This document shows positions 5,101 to 6,506 of a stretch of DNA of 6,506 nt, in pieces. The notes under the pieces are model-generated. The model was given only the letters and a program-made list of their open reading frames with translations, had not been told where the DNA came from and searched no databases. The DNA comes from Elusimicrobiota bacterium. GTDB lineage: Bacteria; Elusimicrobiota; Elusimicrobia; 2-02-FULL-39-32. A program made the translations under genes and the position numbers. Numbering within the stretch: position 1 is the first letter of the stretch; every line of letters begins with the position of its first letter. The stretch covers positions 1-6,506 of the forward strand of contig JAHFBY010000102.1 in NCBI GenBank assembly GCA_023249835.1, in the 5' to 3' direction.

Positions 5101-6506
5101 ATTTGTCCTTTGCAGAGTTAGGGGGGGCGTTCCTCCAGGCAGTTCGCCATGACCCTGACACTGTGGCATGGATGAATAACCTGGGCGCCGCAGAGGATGC
5201 CGGTACAGGGTTAGATTTATTGCATGGTCTTTTTTATGATACGGACCACCTTCCCAATAAATTGCAAAAGATGATTGAACAGAACTTTCGGATAAGACAA
5301 AAGCCTAAAACGCTGAAAGCGCCGGTGTTTAAGCAAAAGTTAGCCAAGATCCTATTGGAAGGAACGGACAAAAAGAAAAAAAGGATTGAAGATTTGATGT
5401 CTGGAATTCCAGAGGAATCAATCCAGAGAGGAATATTGACCGATCCTGAAGTTCAAGAAGAAGCCAAAAACATTATTAAAGAAATTTTAAAGAGACCTTT
5501 GTTAAACATGAACGTTGACCAATTGGTAAAGAACGTGATGAATTTCTTTTTACACCAAATTAAAACGGAGCAAGCTCGTTACGATAATGTAGAAACTAAT
5601 GAGAGTATACGCATCAGGTTTCAGGCGGTTAAAGGCATCCCTTATGGGATGTGGGGTTTATGCGCCGGAGTTTGCATTGCCGGGGATATTGAGTTATGGA
5701 AGAATAAAGATTTTTATTTATTGGCGATGATCGATGAGGTTTCCGGGCAAGCCGTAGGGTTCGTTCATCTGTTTCAACAAGAAATTAACGGAAAGAAAAT
5801 CTTAACTGTGCCTGGGATTGAGCCGAGCACGGAGTTTTTGTCCAAGGTCAATGCCGAAGAAATTTATCCTATGATTGAGAGCGCGTTAGTGACCCTGGGC
5901 GAGACCGGAGGGTACGACGAAGTGGTGATCCCTCAAGAAAAGAATATATTATCCAATCGCTCGGAAATCAATGCAATAGCAAAAAAACGAAACTATCCAA
6001 AAGTAAGGTTAGCCAGACAAGTCGATTGGAACACAGTTCCGCAACCCTATCCATTTCAAGAGGTTTACCTCTTGTGGTCCAAAGAAAACGGAAAACAGGG
6101 GGGTGGATTAATACCGGGCGCCGTGGCATTTGGGTTCACGCAAAATTTAAGTTTAACCCAAATCGGCTTTAGGGAAACCTTGTTCATCAATATCTTAAGC
6201 TTAACCGGGCTTGGGATATGGCTGCTTTTTTTCCACGGCGCGCAAGACTTTTCAGTTTGGGAAGTTTTAGGGATCATCAACGGAACCTGGGTCGTCCTGC
6301 TCTTGGGCTTGCACAAGCTGATCGGAGTAAAAAGCGCGCAAGGGCCTCCTTTAAAAGACTGGAAATCTGTATCTAAAGCCACGCTGACCGCCATGACCAG
6401 CCTCTTTGCTCTGCCCTTCCTCATCTTAGGCCTCACCCAATCTCCGCTCTATTTTATCGGCATTCTCTTAATCTTCACCCATCCCACAATTAATTGGCAA
6501 ACATCG
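2169..6506 (+). CDS. Giant secreted or membrane protein with a two-cassette helical repeat array, partial (3' end outside window)
   Basis: The frame is open for exactly 1446 codons from the ATG at 2169 to the window end. Residues 1-34 are a signal peptide (K11 K12, LSLLLLC core, AQA before Q35). Starting at M14 (ATG 2208) would lose both lysines, so 2169 or the adjacent ATG at 2172 is preferred; none has a clear Shine-Dalgarno, and TGA at 2151 blocks an earlier start. Residues 36-427 are mostly helical and unrecognised. Residues 428-653 are six repeats of 37 or 39 residues, with a degenerate cap to about 680; an alpha-solenoid is likely. Residues 925-980 are a charged linker. Residues 1147-1303 form a compact alpha/beta domain with GLCAGVC (C1165, C1169), DIELW (1173-1177) and PGIEPSTEF (1215-1223), possibly GNAT-like. 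Hydrophobic segments lie near 1338-1357, 1364-1385, 1405-1422 and 1426-1440. A signal peptide plus C-terminal membrane segments suggests a large extracytoplasmic region anchored at its C-terminal end. I do not recognise the family, and function is unknown. Confidence 0.88.
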   Translation, partial: MMPPILIQQLKKFMAAGLSLLLLCSWILSPFAQAQSLTALDTGNKGLSLPAQNMLLESIKNRLRVAGPYKNGERYSVFSAYQGEQSRVIFEFIFTKHAQIRTLQEKKDQETSLETALRTAMGALRLTPGTFLPPNDKTVHIISLLQATKLIKPLAPIELKETRLNTNEPPTGIYTSIPRLTQGPIEEIFTQYTDLKVHSSNDEEQFTLEPNEPLLQSINQTPPIFNPVPALSEFMGFLPLWFRFYGLEGANERRLELVAIETKVLAAVAAAMEPIIVDFTETEGSSERLTKLFHEFFISGAQALAQITPLENPADVLADTFLFFINRQTDPSLSNLSQDVRDDIAEDIRKVMNNTFSLGSISQRVALATRAVFVAAHEKEYSSIMQDGKIVQVPGSTSQYQSYLDDLAKRLLGSKSIDEAVRAHQQEIYPDWIKLWQITFGDDWQRYRSTLLNLHNAAGSNAGPLFRYGLPAVKELIQGEESLTKVGAALIKLGIAAGLTSEYLFQYCLPAVKSAFGDDFKRYWPGLVELGIAAGVNSGYLFEYCLPAVKSAFGNDFKRYWPILVELGIAAGVNSWSLFEYCLPTIKELIRDEKSLTKVGAALIELGIAAGENSRDLFEDGLPAVKSAFGDDFERYWPGLVELGIAAKETSWPLFKHCLPTLLQGSGKDHFNEFCEMIQQNSSQNNPLFWKWLVGSKWNGSPGALNPTKLENIKYYLLESAKLNALLTDYNRKKVLKLFNFYGKNNILQFIHNRGGDDKRHFSFYVEVAAQNPRMALQILEGLLAAVKNGIVSIGLEETEQTSILNFIRISKGFNATLYQYYKNEGERAYAELIQFSEAILADQVGVEEINAFKRTVQNKYKADDLLLGVLGKAIPVSGVSFIKQSGAQRVFYRYFESGDRRGEIPRTLVDLNRFGGGAIIVKEKRLREGESADPEGKIAKIRNQLIVAEEGEETKGNNLQEADLSKFKEKLQALDQDLSFAELGGAFLQAVRHDPDTVAWMNNLGAAEDAGTGLDLLHGLFYDTDHLPNKLQKMIEQNFRIRQKPKTLKAPVFKQKLAKILLEGTDKKKKRIEDLMSGIPEESIQRGILTDPEVQEEAKNIIKEILKRPLLNMNVDQLVKNVMNFFLHQIKTEQARYDNVETNESIRIRFQAVKGIPYGMWGLCAGVCIAGDIELWKNKDFYLLAMIDEVSGQAVGFVHLFQQEINGKKILTVPGIEPSTEFLSKVNAEEIYPMIESALVTLGETGGYDEVVIPQEKNILSNRSEINAIAKKRNYPKVRLARQVDWNTVPQPYPFQEVYLLWSKENGKQGGGLIPGAVAFGFTQNLSLTQIGFRETLFINILSLTGLGIWLLFFHGAQDFSVWEVLGIINGTWVVLLLGLHKLIGVKSAQGPPLKDWKSVSKATLTAMTSLFALPFLILGLTQSPLYFIGILLIFTHPTINWQTS
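3450..4127 (+). repeat. Mosaic array of 37- and 39-residue repeats within the giant gene
   Basis: The units are as follows. Residues 428-464 (nt 3450-3560) are a diverged B type. Residues 465-503 (3561-3677) are A. Residues 504-540 (3678-3788) are B. Residues 541-577 (3789-3899) are B. Residues 578-616 (3900-4016) are A. Residues 617-653 (4017-4127) are B. A degenerate start follows at 654 (LFKHCLPTLL). All share the entry LFxYxLPAVK and the exit LGIAAG. The middle is either B (SAFGDDFKRYWPGLVE) or A (ELIQGEESLTKVGAALIK). The two neighbouring B units differ at 10 of 111 bases by my count. The two A units share an identical 30-bp block starting AGCTTAACAAAAG. Each unit looks like two helices of a solenoid. 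Confidence 0.88.

Noticed and set aside
5370..5382. A-rich run (A5 G A7) as a programmed frameshift site or sequencing error
   Set aside because: The frame stays open for hundreds of codons on both sides, and the zero-frame reading is not a canonical X XXY YYZ slippery heptamer.
6065..6436. 123-codon minus-strand frame near the right edge
   Set aside because: It lies opposite the membrane segments of the giant gene; its composition is typical of an antisense shadow and no start signal is seen.

Overview
The window holds three protein genes and their control regions. They are a divergent pair (a helicase running left off the window and a small Met-rich secreted protein running right) and a very long open frame that fills the last two thirds and runs off the right edge. 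I find no rRNA, tRNA, CRISPR array, insertion sequence or phage gene. Gene structure, Shine-Dalgarno use, sigma-70-type promoter and intrinsic terminator are all bacterial. The coding of very large secreted proteins with alpha-helical repeats and C-terminal membrane segments reminds me of the Omnitrophota and other PVC-related or candidate-phylum bacteria. That placement is a guess from style, not from a marker gene.

Layout: (1) 1-1049, minus strand, is the N-terminal 349 codons of a Pif1/RecD-type superfamily 1B DNA helicase with helicase motifs I to IV intact. (2) 1050-1285 is the shared divergent intergenic region, with a near-consensus promoter, a short 5' hairpin and a perfect Shine-Dalgarno for the rightward gene. 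(3) 1286-1900, plus strand, encodes a 204-residue exported protein that is one third methionine (68 Met) and carries four CxxC pairs in two tandem 52-residue units. It is most likely a soft-metal (copper-type) binding protein, and I know no named family for it. (4) 1915-1964 is a 21-bp perfect hairpin, a strong and probably bidirectional terminator. (5) 1965-2168 is intergenic, with a compact regulatory cluster at its right end: two identical 7-mers 11 bp apart, flanked and followed by inverted repeats. (6) 2169-6506, plus strand, is a single uninterrupted frame of 1446 codons without a stop. It encodes a signal peptide, a largely helical N-terminal region, an array of 37/39-residue repeats built from two interchangeable cassettes, a charged linker, a compact alpha/beta domain that could be GNAT-like, and at least four hydrophobic segments at the truncated C-terminal end.

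Nothing in the sequence ties the three genes into one pathway. The helicase is divergent from the Met-rich gene, and a strong terminator separates the Met-rich gene from the giant gene, so each looks like its own transcription unit. The two most unusual objects are the Met/Cys protein and the giant repeat protein. Both show recent internal duplication at the DNA level.
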